From assembly GCA_024704765.1 (NCBI GenBank), contig JAKMXF010000077.1, positions 832,516 through 896,515 on the forward strand: 64,000 nucleotides of DNA, in the 5' to 3' direction. Below the pieces are notes generated by a model. It saw nothing but the letters and a program-made list of their open reading frames with translations, was not told the DNA's origin and searched no databases. This document shows, one piece after another, positions 10,790-23,219 of this stretch (position 1 is the first letter of the stretch; each line of letters opens with the position of its first letter). This DNA comes from Oopsacas minuta. Its lineage: Eukaryota > Porifera > Hexactinellida > Lyssacinosida > Leucopsacidae. Position numbers and translations under genes: made by a program.

Positions 10790-12251
10790 ATGGGCTTTGG
10801 ATATTATCTGATTTACAACATTTCGATCTTGATTAATGACCAGATTGGCCACATATTTGACAAGTTTAACTTCGCCGGAAGCTTTCAGAAATAGGATCGC
10901 TCTTGGAGACTAATCTCACGAAAACATTTTAAATTAGTCTCGAAACTATTTTTCTTGCCAGATTTATCCGATAATATTTTAAACAAGTTTGTTACAAGAT
11001 CCTGTACCTTCTTCAGAGAATCCTTCAAGCCGAATCCAGCATTGGACTCTCCAATTAACTCCTCAGAGTGGCTAATATTTGTGTAAAGTTGGTGTAATTC
11101 TACCCAGGGAAAAGAATCTAAAATAAAATGATAAGTATGTTTTCACAGATTTCCAATTCCGGAGTGTTGACTTTCTTGATTGAATTATATACTTCGATCA
11201 TTGTAGAAAGTTGTCAATGGATTTTCGTTAAAGCTGATTGATGGTCAATTGCAATAGTAGATAATACACAATTGGAGTAATCCGTTTCGCCTGACATTCC
11301 CTGTAGAAGTCGTTCCGCCACTGGGATCAGGTAGGTCAACTTTCAAACCAGTTTTGTCATGAATAAGGAATTGAATAAACTTCATTGATTCTTTGATAGC
11401 TAGAGAGTTTGTACGCCAACTCAGTTTATTGTTATGAAGATGATATACCAAAAGATTGACCTCCTAAAATGTTCTAATGGTGAATATTAAATTAAATCTT
11501 CACTGGTTGGGAGATCTACTGTAGATACTTGAAGGGCATATGAAGTATATACACAAATTGGCTTTACTGGATATGGGTATAAATATATTAATGGTTGCGA
11601 AATTACCTGATCGCGTAGATCTGCAACCTTGATATAAGATGGAAAGATAATATTGTCTCCCCCGTAATGTTTGACAAAGCTGTGTATACTTTCTCCTTCT
11701 CTTTTCGAGTAGAAAAAGCGGGAATAGAGCTTTATCAACTAGAATCAGTTAAGCAGTATGGTAACTGAGCCTACAGCCTGCTATTTCATTAACAACCGTT
11801 GAAAACGGACGGTTATCTTCCATCGTTGGATATTAGGTGCAATAATAGTGCGGCAATCTCTATGGGCGTTGTGATTTCTGTCATCACAGTTTCCTTCACT
11901 TGTTCCAAATGGTTGATAACCTGGACCGTTGTTGTTTTAAGAAAATCATAGACAATGGCTTCCTAGGATGACCATCTGATGATCTAAATGAAGTTTGAAG
12001 ACAAATTTCTGAGGTCTTGGTTCCCAAAGAATTTCCGAAGTCCACCACTCATTTATTAGTTGATCTGTTATTTTTGGATTTTTTCAGATTAACTTCAACA
12101 ATTTTCACATGCGAAGTAACTAACTCTCTCAAATCCCTTCAATATTTGAGATATTAATAGCTTCATTTACTGTATCAAGAAGTCTATTGCCCTTCACTCT
12201 CGGAATATTGGCGAAATTGCGGCGGTTTCGTGGAATTTTACCTTCAGCCAT
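10790..12251 (-). pseudogene. RAG1/Transib-like recombinase relic
   Basis: Read on the minus strand from ATG 12251 (MAEGKIPRNRRNFANIPRVK), the region gives a series of coding-like blocks broken by stops and frameshifts. These include YGGDNIIFPSYIKVADLRDQ (11660-11590), GLKVDLPDPSGGTTSTGNV (11340-11280), then FPWVELHQLYTNISHSEELI (11110-11050), GFGLK and, in the next frame, SEEGTGSCNK near 11000, then KKNSFETNLK. The order FPW, H.S.ELI, GL, SEEG...NK, then a basic helix matches the C-terminal part of RAG1-like/Transib transposases, where the SEEG/SEG Glu is the last catalytic acid. No ends or 5-bp target duplication were found. The family call is from memory and needs a search. Confidence 0.4.
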
Positions 12252-12344
12252 TGATAAATCTGTGATAAATGAATATTGCCTCATTAATTAATGTGTCAAC
12301 GTTGTATTAAAATATCCAACGTATGCCAAATAAAATATTTAGTA

Positions 12345-13679
12345 TCAGGGCGTTCAATAAGTCTTGTGGGCCATGATATATCTTAGGAATTAGTCAAGTA
12401 ATATATCTAAGTTTCATATATTGTAAGCCCATATAGTTAAACTCCATATACTGAAAGTTTCAAGCTTATTCAATACAAATTATGAATTTTTGAGATAGTT
12501 ACGTATAGTCAATTTATACCCACTGTTGAATTTATGGCTTCAAAGGATGATAATTTCAACCTCAAATGACGAGCTTACATAGAGTTTCGCCCAATACTCA
12601 AGATCCAGTCCGTACAGATCTTCAGCGAGTTACAGGAGATATTGTGCGTGGATTGCCCTTCCAGATCTACTGTAGAGCGATGGGGCTTCCCATTTTAGAT
12701 CTGGTGATGCTGATGTCATAGATTTGCCTCGGTCTGGAAGACCGGTATCCGCCACCACTTCAGAGTATATCGCACTTATTGAAAGTATGGTTATGGAAGA
12801 CAAGTGCATTATTGTTAATCAGTTAGAACAAAGTATGGAAATTTTATCGGGAGCTATTCATACAATTCTGACGACTGAGCTTGGCTACCGATCGATTTGT
12901 GGGAAATGGGTCCCGCATAAGCTCAGTGAGAATCAAAGGTTGGTACGACTGAATATTGCCAAGAAACTCTTGGAAACTTATGAGAACTGCGATTCTAGAC
13001 GCCTAACAGAGATTATTACTGGTGACGGGACGTGGGTGTACAATTCAACACCCTATAGCAAGTATAAGAAGCGATCATGGGTGAGGCGCGATGAACAACC
13101 GGCGAAAATTCCTCGGTCCGACTTCAGAAAACCTAAGATTATGTATACCATCTTCTTCAGTAGTCATGGAATTGTCTTGCAATTACCTTGTGAGAGTGGC
13201 AAAGGTGTTATTGCAACTTTCTTTACAGAGCAAGTGCTTCCAAATTTGATAAAAAATATAGAAAAGTACCGCCCGAAAACCCGAACTCGAGGAATGAAGA
13301 TTTAATTGATAACGCCAGTTCCCATACTGCTAAGCTTACCAAAATTTTCTTGAATGTAGGAGGGTTAGAATTACTTCCCCATCCACCATACTCATGAGAC
13401 CTAGCTCCGTGTGATTTTTGGCTATTCCTCAAGCTTAAAATCTACCTTCAAGGCAAAGATTTTAACACATTACAAGCACTCGAAACGGGCCTGTACCAGT
13501 ACTTCAAATCCATCCCCGAAGAAGAGTACAGAAATGTGCTTTACAAGTGGGTGGAAAGGTTAAAACTTTGTGTATCTGCAGGAGGGGATTACTTTGAATA
13601 AACAATATAGTGAATTAGTGTGTATAGTGTTTGTATCACATTCTATGATATCACCCGTAAGACTTATTGAACGCCCTAG
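12345..13679 (+). mobile_element. mariner-like element, copy 1
   Basis: Exact ends are visible: TCAGGGCGTTCAATAAGTCTT at the left and the inverted CTAGGGCGTTCAATAAGTCTT at the right, flanked by TA at 12343-12344 and 13680-13681. Length is 1335 bp. A second copy of identical length lies inverted at 41493-42827. The internal transposase gene is broken. Confidence 0.92.
12534..13601 (+). pseudogene. mariner transposase pseudogene, copy 1
   Basis: A conceptual transposase runs from MASKDDNFNLK at 12534 to GGDYFE and a stop at 13599-13601. The helix-turn-helix part (CPSRSTVERW) is separated by a frameshift near 12690 from HFRSGDADVIDLPRSGRPVS. The longest intact frame (12724-13305, 193 codons) includes the WVPHKL linker and the first catalytic Asp in ITGDGTWVYNS. 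A frameshift near 13300 precedes the block with the second Asp (IDNASSHTAKL). The block with the third reads HPPYS, a stop, then DLAPCDFWLF. The spacing fits a DD34D mariner. At least two frameshifts and two stops make it inactive; it could still be moved by another enzyme. Confidence 0.85.
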
Positions 13680-13773
13680 TATTAGTTATCCTGGCATTAT
13701 CGTTGGATATGGGCCCTGGGAGTTGGTTGGAAGTTTCGTAGCCTTCCTACGTGTTCCCACCCTCCAAAAATTC

Positions 13774-13858
13774 AGTATAACTAATTAGAACTCTCAAGAT
13801 TGAGTGTAACTAATGACAACTCTCAAGATTGAGTATAACTAATGACAACTCTCTTAAC
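13774..13858 (+). repeat. 29-bp minisatellite, about 2.9 units
   Basis: Three consecutive units begin at 13774, 13803 and 13832, with consensus AGTATAACTAATGACAACTC followed by TCAAGATTG. The third unit is slightly cut at its end. Confidence 0.9.
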
Positions 13859-14652
13859 AATTCGCAATTATTAGTGGTACGTATAATGAAATCACGGAGA
13901 ATTCATGGAACAAGTTATCTTATTCTAAATTAAAGTAACTACACAGTCGCAAAGTTAAAGAAATGGTTGGGATTCGCGCCCATGTTATCAATAATCCTGG
14001 GAAATTCCACCACTTCTAATGCTAAAACAAAATCCACAAACCTTCATATTTCATATTGAGATTCCTTATATGTATGAGCTATAGTCTAATACAGCTTTTT
14101 GTAATACAAAACCCCATACCCTACTTCGAAGAGGTGACTTTCATTAATCCGAAAAAATGATCTTTCCTCGAACATAGAAAAGCAAATACATAATTCCTTT
14201 TTAACTGCCCTTATTGGCCAATTTACGTCACTCGTATACAGCCTTGATAGGATTTGGCTGTACGTTAATGACACTGATTTTGGGAACTTGTTTCAGCTCT
14301 CCCTCCAGCATCTGTTTTTGCTAACGTGCGAATGTTGTTATTTTTGTCATTATTTCTCATTTACTCTATGCAATTCAGCTACACGATGTATAACCTTGCT
14401 TAAAGTTCAATAGAAATGACTTTCACTCTTACATATTTTTTATATTTTCCTATAAATTTACAAATTTCATCTATATATTCTAATGAAACTACCAATTTTC
14501 CCGTTGATACGTTATAAGATGACGAGAGATTTATAATGAACCAATAGTCAGTATGCTTAGATGAACATCACGTGGAGATAAAATAATTTCCCATTAAAGG
14601 TCTCAATTTATTTTCTCCAATTTCAATGAGTGACTGTTTGTTTGTCTGATTG
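13859..14652. other. No recognised gene
   Basis: AT-rich DNA between a minisatellite and a hAT element. I found no exon, RNA gene or transposon end. Confidence 0.5.
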
Positions 14653-16915
14653 AAGTGTTCTCGCTAAGCCTTTTTGGGGTGGCGCAGCACCCCTTTATTG
14701 TGATTATGCACCCCCCTATCGTGCCTAAATAGACATAGTGTACCCCTCTATTGTGTATAACACACCTAATATACCCCATATAGTATTCCACTATAAATTA
14801 TACATTGGATATTTATGAAAATTCTAAATAATAATATGATAATCAGATAATAGTATTAATTCAGCATTCAGAGTCACTAGTATGCGAATGATGAGAATCA
14901 TGAGATCGAGAAATCTGTATTCGTCTATTACCCATAGATTCCCACTTCCTTAGAGCTGGGTATGGGTCCCAGTTTTGGACAGAGGGACCTTCAATAGAAT
15001 TTCGCATAAGGTGATCCAATGTTTTACATTTCAAACGGTTTCTCTGTGGAGATTTAATCCTTTTCATAGTAGAAAAAAGTCTTTCAACCTGCGCACTAGA
15101 TGCAGGTAATACTGCAATACGTCCCAAAATATTTGAAATTAGTGGATATGCTACTGCCATCGTTTCTCTGTTTGCTGGGGAATGCATAACATGAGCAACT
15201 ACCTCCACGCTCTAAGGCATTGGCAGCTTTCAACAAACGACTTGTACCCTGTGTACTCTTGCCAAAGTTTATGCCCGTCGATCTGTAATCTATCTCCAAT
15301 CTCCAACATGTTAACTTGAGTAGCAGATTGGACATTTCGTGGATCAAAGTATCCAAGCAGCGTGAGTGTTCTAACTTGAGGGAACCTATTCTCTAAATTA
15401 GTTATGATGGCACCAATCTATGATTTGGCATTCTTAATAAAGCTAGTTTCTTCAAATGGATTAGTAACTTCAATTTCTTTCATTGTTGCTTCTAGGTCTA
15501 TCATATATCCACCATGTAGAGGGTCTTCTTTAATCACACATAATGCTACTTTAGCATCGTCAACTAACTGCTCCACAGCAAGTAAGTTGAGTTGTGCTAG
15601 CTGGAATGTTCGAGAAAGGTTCCCCAGTATAGCAAGGAATGTTTGAGAGAAGCAGTAGTGATGCAATGAATGTAGGGTTTACAATTTCATTGCAAAGCCC
15701 ATGGGAGGTTGCTTCTCCCTCAGCAGCCTCATGCTATAACGTTGCATATACAGCCTTTATAGTTCTTCGAAGAGCATCTACTGCACCTTGATGTGACAGC
15801 CACCTTGTCTCTGTAGGGCGTTGTAACTTCAAATAAGGTTCATTCAGTGCCTTTTGCATCTCACAAAATTCTGAAGTACGCACAGTACTCCTTGAAAAAA
15901 AGACATAGATTTGATTCAGAATTCGCTGGAATCTTTGGATCATTGTAGATGCATTACTAGCATCACAGGTTGCAAGAGATAACCTATGTGCACTACAGTA
16001 TGTAGCGATGAATGTAGGTACTACTTGCTTGATTCTAGTCACCGCACCATGTTCACATCCCCCCATGACTGAGGCTCCATCAGTAGCACCACCTCTCTCA
16101 GATCTGAAAAATGTGTGGTGTAGGCCATTTCATGTTTGTTGAGATAGCACATGCAACGCATAGCATGACTGAAGGCAAATTCATCTACTGTCAGTGTGTT
16201 TCTTCTTTCCACCATGCTTACTACAGTAGATTTATTTGCTACTCTGGTCTTCCACTCCTGATAAACCATCTGACAATCTGCGTGAGCTTTGCACGACTCA
16301 TGTCTCCCAAGTTTGTCAGGTCTGTTTCCTGTATATGGCATAGTAATAAACACTCCCGAACGGCTTCGAACTTCGTATTTATTGTGGAAACAATACTGAC
16401 AGTAAAGGCCATCTTATTTCAACAATAACTACGGATAAATATCACGCCATTTCGACTCTCCAAACGATCTCCAGGAAGTTGTAGTACCACGTCTTGAGCT
16501 AGAGGACTCAGACTCACCGAAAGAACCCGCATCCAATTTTACAAAAGAAGATGACTCGGAGCAGGGACGATTAGTATCAGAGTTTGGCTCGATAGATTCT
16601 TGTGGTGTGAAGAATTCATGCCCAATCTTTGTTGTCCCTCAGAAAGCTTAAGCTTTTTTAGCGGCTTATCAGGATTCAGCTCTAAATCACGCAGTTAAAT
16701 AATCTAAAACAGTCGCACTACAATAATTAAGAAAGGTCTTTTTCTAGTAGAATTATCCCGTAATACCGTATAATAGCATAGTAATTCGATGTTATATATT
16801 CACCCAAAAAACGGGCAATATACTTCTTTATTCCTTAAGGGTGTATTTTAACGCGTATTGTGCGCAACGTGTGTAAGGTGCACCCCCCTATTACATAATC
16901 CTGGCGAGAACCCTG
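14653..16915 (-). mobile_element. hAT element
   Basis: The right end, read inward, is CAGGGTTCTCGCCAGGATTA. The left end has the related AAGTGTTCTCGCTAAGCCTT at 14653. Flanking bases ctgattga (14646-14653) and ctgattgt (16916-16923) suggest an 8-bp target duplication with one change; the exact left base is uncertain by one. Both ends carry subterminal GGGGTG/CACCCCC runs. The internal transposase is heavily broken. Confidence 0.8.
14861..16640 (-). pseudogene. hAT transposase pseudogene
   Basis: From high to low coordinates the minus strand shows a Ser-rich leader and a zinc-finger-like block (DGLYCQYCFHNKYE, then GRHESCKAHADC). A segment around TRIKQVVPTFIATYCSAHRL follows, then LKLQRPTETRWLSHQGAVDA with the conserved RW. 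The hAT dimerisation domain (VLPASSAQVERLFSTMKRIK, then RNRLKCKTLDHLMRNSIEGP) lies at about 15120-14980. The Glu of VERLFS is the usual last catalytic acid. Several frameshifts separate these blocks. It belongs to the hAT group that includes the vertebrate domesticated KIAA1586/ZNF862-type proteins, as does the copy at 45.2 kb. Confidence 0.8.
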
Positions 16916-16923
16916 CTGATTGT

Positions 16924-19900
16924 CCGTTGCCAAAAGCATGATTTATGCTACGCTATTCTGAGATGCTCTATAAGGAAAATTTTCATTTTCCGTGCCTCCT
17001 ACAGTAATTTTAACAGCATAACTCACGAAATTTGCAAGTAATTATGTCTATCTCTGAATTGCCCCCATATTTTTGCCTGCACCCGATCCCTCCCTATTTG
17101 TTAAATCGCGTGAACTCTGACATTATAGTAAAACTCAAGATTGTAAATAGAATTTTTCTATGCTGTGACTTGAGTGCTAGGGTAATCAATTTTTCTTCTT
17201 GAAGTGCTGAAGCACATTGGAAATGGTTCTATGTCATTTTAAGGTATGCCTCTGAGCACAGCTATCTGAAATTTCGGAGTAGCATACCTTAAATCCTGTT
17301 CTTGACAACGGATACAAAACAGACAAACAAACAAGTGTACAAACAGTGGCAATAATAGTGCTTAAGAAGGAAAGTATGTGTAAATTTATGGTCGAATTGC
17401 AACAAGCTCAGCTACAGACAAAATTACTAGGTAATGCATATGGAAACTTTTTTCGTAAGCAGTATCTACATAAATAGGGATGGGAAATTTTGCGGTCTAA
17501 TAATGCAACTTTGAAAATGAATATTTAAACTTTCGAAACTAAGGCCAGTGAGTGTGATTATTTCCTAAAACACTTTTATGTGATTTAGTTAATTTGAGAA
17601 AACAAATGAAAGAATAATTCAATTATAATGCCCACCTGGGTTGCTAGTTAAACAAGCCCTATATATTATTTCTAGTATTCTCCGCCATCAATTCTGCTAA
17701 AATATATAACCCTAGTAATAATCTTTTATGAGGTATGGATCCATCGGTGGGATGCGCACCCTATCATATTTCATAATAGAATGTATTCTAGTTACATTTT
17801 GTCGAGCACTTTGTGGATAAATTTTAATGAAGAAATTCAAATCAATTCATGACGATATGTAAATTGTTAGAAACTACGATGGATAAATGATTGCGATTAA
17901 ACGATTAGTATAAATGAATAGATTCTCGGTATTGACGAACGAAGCTTTCTGGTCAATAAGCGTATAGCTATATATTTATATTTTCACTGTGCCAATTATT
18001 GTACAGTATAGTTGCTCACTATTGATATTGGTGCATTAGTCTTGTGTAATGTGCTAACTACTAGGTAATAAGCCAGTATTGAGGCTATTGCTAATATTTA
18101 TACTTTTTACTTCCAAATAATTCTAAGAACATAGAATATTCTTGAAAATGGAGAGATGAAGGCATTATTGGTTTCGAATAGTGTGCGATAATGGTGTAGA
18201 ATCTTCCGCGAAGGCACCTAAAGTTTGGTAGGCGATAAAATGTCTCCCCTGAGTTTGGATCAACAATGAAACTACTGAAAGGGATTGTTTGACCATATTT
18301 ATGTAAATTTGAGTACTTAGTTACTTGTAGTTTGGGCTGTGAAAGCGTAACAAAAAATATCAGATGATAGCAATAATTTCATTACTGGCTCATGCACTGA
18401 ACATTTAGTAGTCTGCACAGTACTCATGAATGAAGCACCAATTTCACTACTGAGCGATTATGCTATTCGCAAATTGGTACAATAAAACAATACATATACC
18501 GCTTTTCGCGTGTTAAATAATTGGCTTGATCAATCCGTATTTTTATCGAAATTATTACTATCTCGTATTAATATGTAATAACTAAAATGTCCAGCCGATA
18601 GGCTGTTAGTGCAGCTCTGACCTCTACGTCATGTTTCTTACCAATCACTAAAGTATTTGTCATAACTAAAGGAGGTCGGTTTATCTTTTAGAACGACCTT
18701 CTAGCACCAATTTCATTGAAGTGGCTACGATTTCAATGGTTATATTTGTACCGATCCTATGCAATGTGACGGGGCTGGAAATTTCTACCTATGTTCACCG
18801 CCATCACATTGACTCTGGTGTAAATATCCTAGAATTAGTGTGATTAAATCAAATTATTAAAATAGTTCAAAGTATAAATATAAGCCTAAATAAGTGGCGT
18901 AACCAGCTTTGGCAGACTACTAGCTCACAGGTAGGACATGGAGTTCGGTGCCGCGAAATCGGGGGAATGTGGTGGGCATAACCTCGTCCAACGTAATTAA
19001 GTTTCCGCAAACATGCCATCCTGTCTACGCCTCTCTACCTAATGTATTTCAATGTAATTAATCATACAATAAGTCACGTAGATATACATGTGTCCAGATG
19101 TGCATAGTAATACGAATAAATAAATTTTTAACTTTGTTCTTTTAATATTTAGTTTATAATTGTTTTATTTGATTTATTTTTATTATTGTAATTTAATTAA
19201 TCAAGAGTTGTAATATTTTTAGTATTAAGCAAATCTTGACAGTTAAAAGTAAAACAAAGCAATATCTAAGAATTCTGGTCAACATAACTTAGAAATCCTT
19301 GAATATTTATTAACTTATTCCATTCCAATGCTTCCTCTTTGCTCTTTGGAGTGCGATTATTCTAAGAAAAAGTATTTTTTGCTCTGATTACGCAAAAGGC
19401 TACTTCAACTCTTAGCAATGCAGAGTTCGAGGATTGAAATAGTCAAACACAGAATATTTCCTTCAGAAAAATATTATCAGATAATTTCAATTCTAGTTGT
19501 AATAAAAGAGAAATCCATTTACATGAGTTAGAGCCATCGTTAACTTGCATATTCACGGCGATGGAAAAGTATGTATTCTCAAGTCTCTTATATAGCTACA
19601 GCTATAAAGGAATAAGTAGCCGTAACATTTGATTCGAAAGATAATTACTGAAATCACAGTGCAAAAGTTAAGTCCGAGTGTTTGAGGTAGGTGCTACAGA
19701 AAATAAATATGTATTGATGGTCTAGTCAAGAAAGGGTAAATATATTGGAAATTATGAGTAGCCCTCCATCAAATGATGCTGAGTCACATTATATAAGACA
19801 TATAGTGAACCATTGAGATCAAAAATACGTGTTAAATGTTGTAACATATTACAACTCTTAACTAATCAAATCAAATTTTTTTATCATAATAATTCGAACG

Positions 19901-20040
19901 CTTTTAATACATTTTTATAATAATATTTTAAAAACAATAACAAAATTAAGAAAACTATTTACTTGATTATTATGCACATATAGGCACATACTATATGTAC
20001 GTGATTTATTTTATGGCCACATTTGAATACATTTGGCTTA
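16924..20040. other. Long stretch without recognised gene
   Basis: Over 3 kb of AT-rich DNA. A CAGACAAACAAACAAG stretch near 17320 recalls the tail of repeat family B. A hairpin at 17238-17293 is listed separately. About 19160-19960 has inverted matches around AAGAGTTGTAAT and its complement that may be a decayed MITE. No exon, tRNA or transposase could be supported. Confidence 0.5.
17238..17293. other. Strong imperfect hairpin
   Basis: TTTAAGGTATGC (17238-17249) pairs perfectly with GCATACCTTAAA (17282-17293). Pairing continues inward (CTCTGA with TTCGGAG, using a G-U pair) after a short bulge, leaving a small A-rich loop. The roughly 56-nt fold has the size of a small pre-miRNA or a tiny foldback element. 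Nothing else supports transcription. Confidence 0.4.
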
Positions 20041-20055
20041 TAGTTTGAACATGGG

Positions 20056-20215
20056 GTTATACAGGGTTCCAAGCACGCTCCTAGCGCTCCTCCCGAATTT
20101 TGGTACGCCTAAATAAGTAAATTTGTGTTACGGTATAGGGAAATATCTAAAATTTCACGCTCCTAAAATTTTCATCTCAGAATCATACGCCTAGAGGAGG
20201 GTCCGGCTCTCCCAG
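20056..20215. mobile_element. Possible small hAT-like non-autonomous element
   Basis: It begins CAGGGTTCCAAGCACGCTCC after GGGTTATA and ends near CTCTCCC before AGTTATACC, so a partly matching target duplication is possible. Words such as GGTACGCCTA and CACGCTCCTA recur, inverted, near 54865-55030. There is no coding capacity. The ends are poorly matched, so the call is tentative. Confidence 0.35.
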
Positions 20216-20242
20216 TTATACCCTTGTATTTGAATCTTATTT

Positions 20243-20689
20243 GCGAGCCGCTTTGCTTTCTCGCGATTACCGACTTGCGAACACTCTGTGTCAGCATGCA
20301 GCTATTTAGAATTGTCTTTAAAATGTACAGCAATTGACATTATTCACAATTTAGGGTTGATGATAGCATATTTGGAATCAGTGTACCCCATTATGTTAGT
20401 ATAATCTTAAATCCAAGTTCTGGAAGTATTTAGAAATATGTTTACCTTAGAATTTGGATTCATAAAACAACAATAAATACATATCAGAAATTTGAAAATG
20501 CGAATTTCGTTTTCTGTACACTTAATTAACCTAATTTTGCATAAAATGTATTCTAAAGTCTGAGATCAGATTCAGCATGTGTTTACTTTCTTGGTAAACA
20601 CGATGAATGCATAGTTATGCGACTTCTCACTGTCAGAATTGAAAAATTTGATTTCAAAATCGCATTCCATAATCTCTTTGCTTCACAAT

Positions 20690-20732
<43 letters not shown>

Positions 20733-20790
20733 TAGACACACGCAAACAAAATTTTTTTTGCAATTTAATACTTTAGAAGCTTGCTAATCT
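20243..20790 (+). repeat. Dispersed repeat family B, second copy, with GACA microsatellite
   Basis: It opens with GACTTGCGAACACTCTGTGT, a near match to the start of the 62.9 kb copy, carries TTTGGAATCAGTGTACCCCA near 20370, and ends in a (GACA)n tract at about 20691-20735 followed by an A/T-rich tail. The shared head, the GGAATCAG motif and the CAGA tail define the family. Confidence 0.65.
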
Positions 20791-20861
20791 GAATCCTCGC
20801 TAATCCACCCGGTCCGTAAGGTTATACAACTTTTGGAAATATTCTTTAATGTCACAAATAA

Positions 20862-21130
20862 CTACCATATCACCTCGAATAATAGCCGAGGCGGTTATTA
20901 TTTAATCTCCTGAAATACAAGTTACGATGTTGTAAACAATAATTTCTATTTTATCATTCATATGTGCTGCATTGTGTAAATTTATCCTAACAAACAGTAG
21001 ATTGATCAAAATAGATGGCAAATGACGATTAACTATAAGCAGTTATTATATTTGGAGGTCCAGGGTGACGGGCGATTATTCGAATGAGGCGATATTTGAG
21101 TGGGGCTATTATCCTACTTAACACGGTAAT
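20862..21130 (+). mobile_element. MITE family D, copy 1
   Basis: The left end (CACCTCGAATAATAGCC) and the right end (GGCGATTATTCGAATGAGGC with GGGGCTATTATCC) are inverted versions of each other. The interior ATTTATCCTAACAAACAG, followed by a TTGA.CAAAATA stretch, is shared, inverted, with the copy at 54434-54664. It is about 270 bp and noncoding. The outer boundary is uncertain by several bases. Confidence 0.65.
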
Positions 21131-21242
21131 TGTTTCCAAATCTATTGTGGACAGGGCCGGATAATCCTTAGTGGACTAGAGGCACTGTACCCAGGCCTAC
21201 GAAGTTTCTGGGTGCTAAGAAAGTTATGGACCTAAATTATAT

Positions 21243-21430
21243 ACAGTTGAATTCGGATAAGACGTACCCCTTTGGGAAAGAAAATTTCGAATGTACTATC
21301 CTAGTGTACGTCTTTTCCGAATAGAAATGTAATGAAATGAATGGCGACTAAAGTTTTGGAAACAAAGAAATAGTACGTATTAATCTAGTGTGCGTCTTAA
21401 CCCGATTATGTCTTATCCGAGTTCTACTAA
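21243..21430. mobile_element. Small pogo-like MITE inside the hAT relic
   Basis: The left end CAGTTGAATTCGGATAAGAC follows a TA, and the right end reads inverted as TAGAACTCGGATAAGACATA. The length is about 185 bp. The GGATAAG end resembles pogo/Tigger elements. It lies wholly within the hAT relic and so inserted later. Confidence 0.6.
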
Positions 21431-23219
21431 CTGGATTAACAAACTAAGACGAAATGAGTATTAGACGAAATAATGTATGTGTAAATTATTAGTAAGAGGA
21501 AATTATTGATTAGAAAGTAAATTTCAAAGTGGCTTTGATTATTGGAAATGCGATATCAAGAATTCAGTCACATGAATATTCTAAGGAACATCTTTAAGCC
21601 AATCTGTTAACCTTGAGCCTAAAAGGTGAATGGGAATTTGATGTCGAATTAGGGAAACAGTCAGAAAAAGAATTGGATTTTTGTAATCGAGGATTAAAAA
21701 TATACAATTACAACCTGTTCAGATAGCTTAGGTATCTTAATTAAAATGTTTAAAAGTGGTACTATTAATTAGATTCATTATGTGTATTGAGATTAAAGAT
21801 AATATATAATAATGCCTCAAATTCATTGTGCCACTTATTAAACTATTTTAATTAATAGACTAAGTTGTAGTCACAGATATTACCGATGGCATAATGCTAT
21901 ATGAACACATTATATTATTTATTCTGGCCAACTTTAGATGCAAATTGTGATTGGATGGTGGCGTCTATTTCTTAAATTTAGGGAAAACCCAAGAGTGACT
22001 TCAAACATTTTGAATAGCTATTGTCTGAAACTTTCTTAGTGAATTTTAAGAATGTATTTTGGTCAAGAAATTATGGATAAATTGTTGCTGGTGGTCAAAA
22101 GTATAATCATTATGTCGTAATGTGTTGTAGAAATTTTTAACTTAAATCTACACTCAGTAGATTATTTGTGACTTTGAGTATAACTTTGGGCTCTGAATCG
22201 CAAATGTTGTGGCCAGAGCAGTGTACAGAGAGACATGGAAATCCAGTAAAGGCAAATGTGTCTTATCTCCTGTTAATAATATTTGATGAATTCATTGACA
22301 TATATTAATCACACACAAGTACTCGCACACCACAAACATATACATTTGTAAATCCTGAAAATATGACTAATATTTGAATATACATACGATAATAACCCTT
22401 AAAAGAACTTGTTGACCAGGATAGTTAACATTCCTGGCAACATGGGTGAATCTTTTCGAATTAAATATTTTCTAGCTTGACATACTCATTAAATGATAAT
22501 GAGCTAGGAATATTCATATTTGTGCCACAACTGATAGAAGTGCCACATTCGATGCATGTGTGCACCACTACGTATGTTTATAAGTATCTTTCAAAATCGA
22601 CTTACTCCCAACTAAACAAATAGTTCGAAATCTATTTTAAGAGTCTCAAATGATTTTCATACAGTATTCCATTCTTGTGCCAATTATCTAATGTTGTCCT
22701 ACCTCTGCCACTTGTAGCACAGATATGAAAATGCAAATATGACTACTATATTTTCTCTAATCAGTTCGAAAATACTGGTGTAATGCACACCCGTAGATTG
22801 CGAATATGCTATCACAATTGCTCCTACTCATTTGTATTGTTGACAATTAGGAATAGAATAATTCCCAGTTTATTGTCTATTTAATTAGTAAAGTTAGCCT
22901 AGAAAATATCTAGTTCGAAAAATATGCATCGATTTAATTAGTACAATGTCAACTAGCACAGTCTAATAGTTCTTTCAATTAATTATTGTATGTCCTTCCA
23001 AATATTAGCCGTATTTCCAAGATGTACAATTGTATATTTTGCTATTTGCAAGTACTTTTGTTCTATTAGTGTACTTGCATATACAATCCCATAATTATCA
23101 GAAGAACAAGAAACTAAATATTTTGGTTTCAGTATTGATTCTATGGCAGATATAGCTTACATAGACCAACTAACTGTAATTATCAGGTGATGCCTTTCTG
23201 ATAGACATCTGGATGAACG

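Noticed and set aside
20691-20735. The (GACA)n tract considered as a CRISPR-like or regulatory array
   Set aside because: It is a simple microsatellite without spacers, forming the tail of repeat family B.
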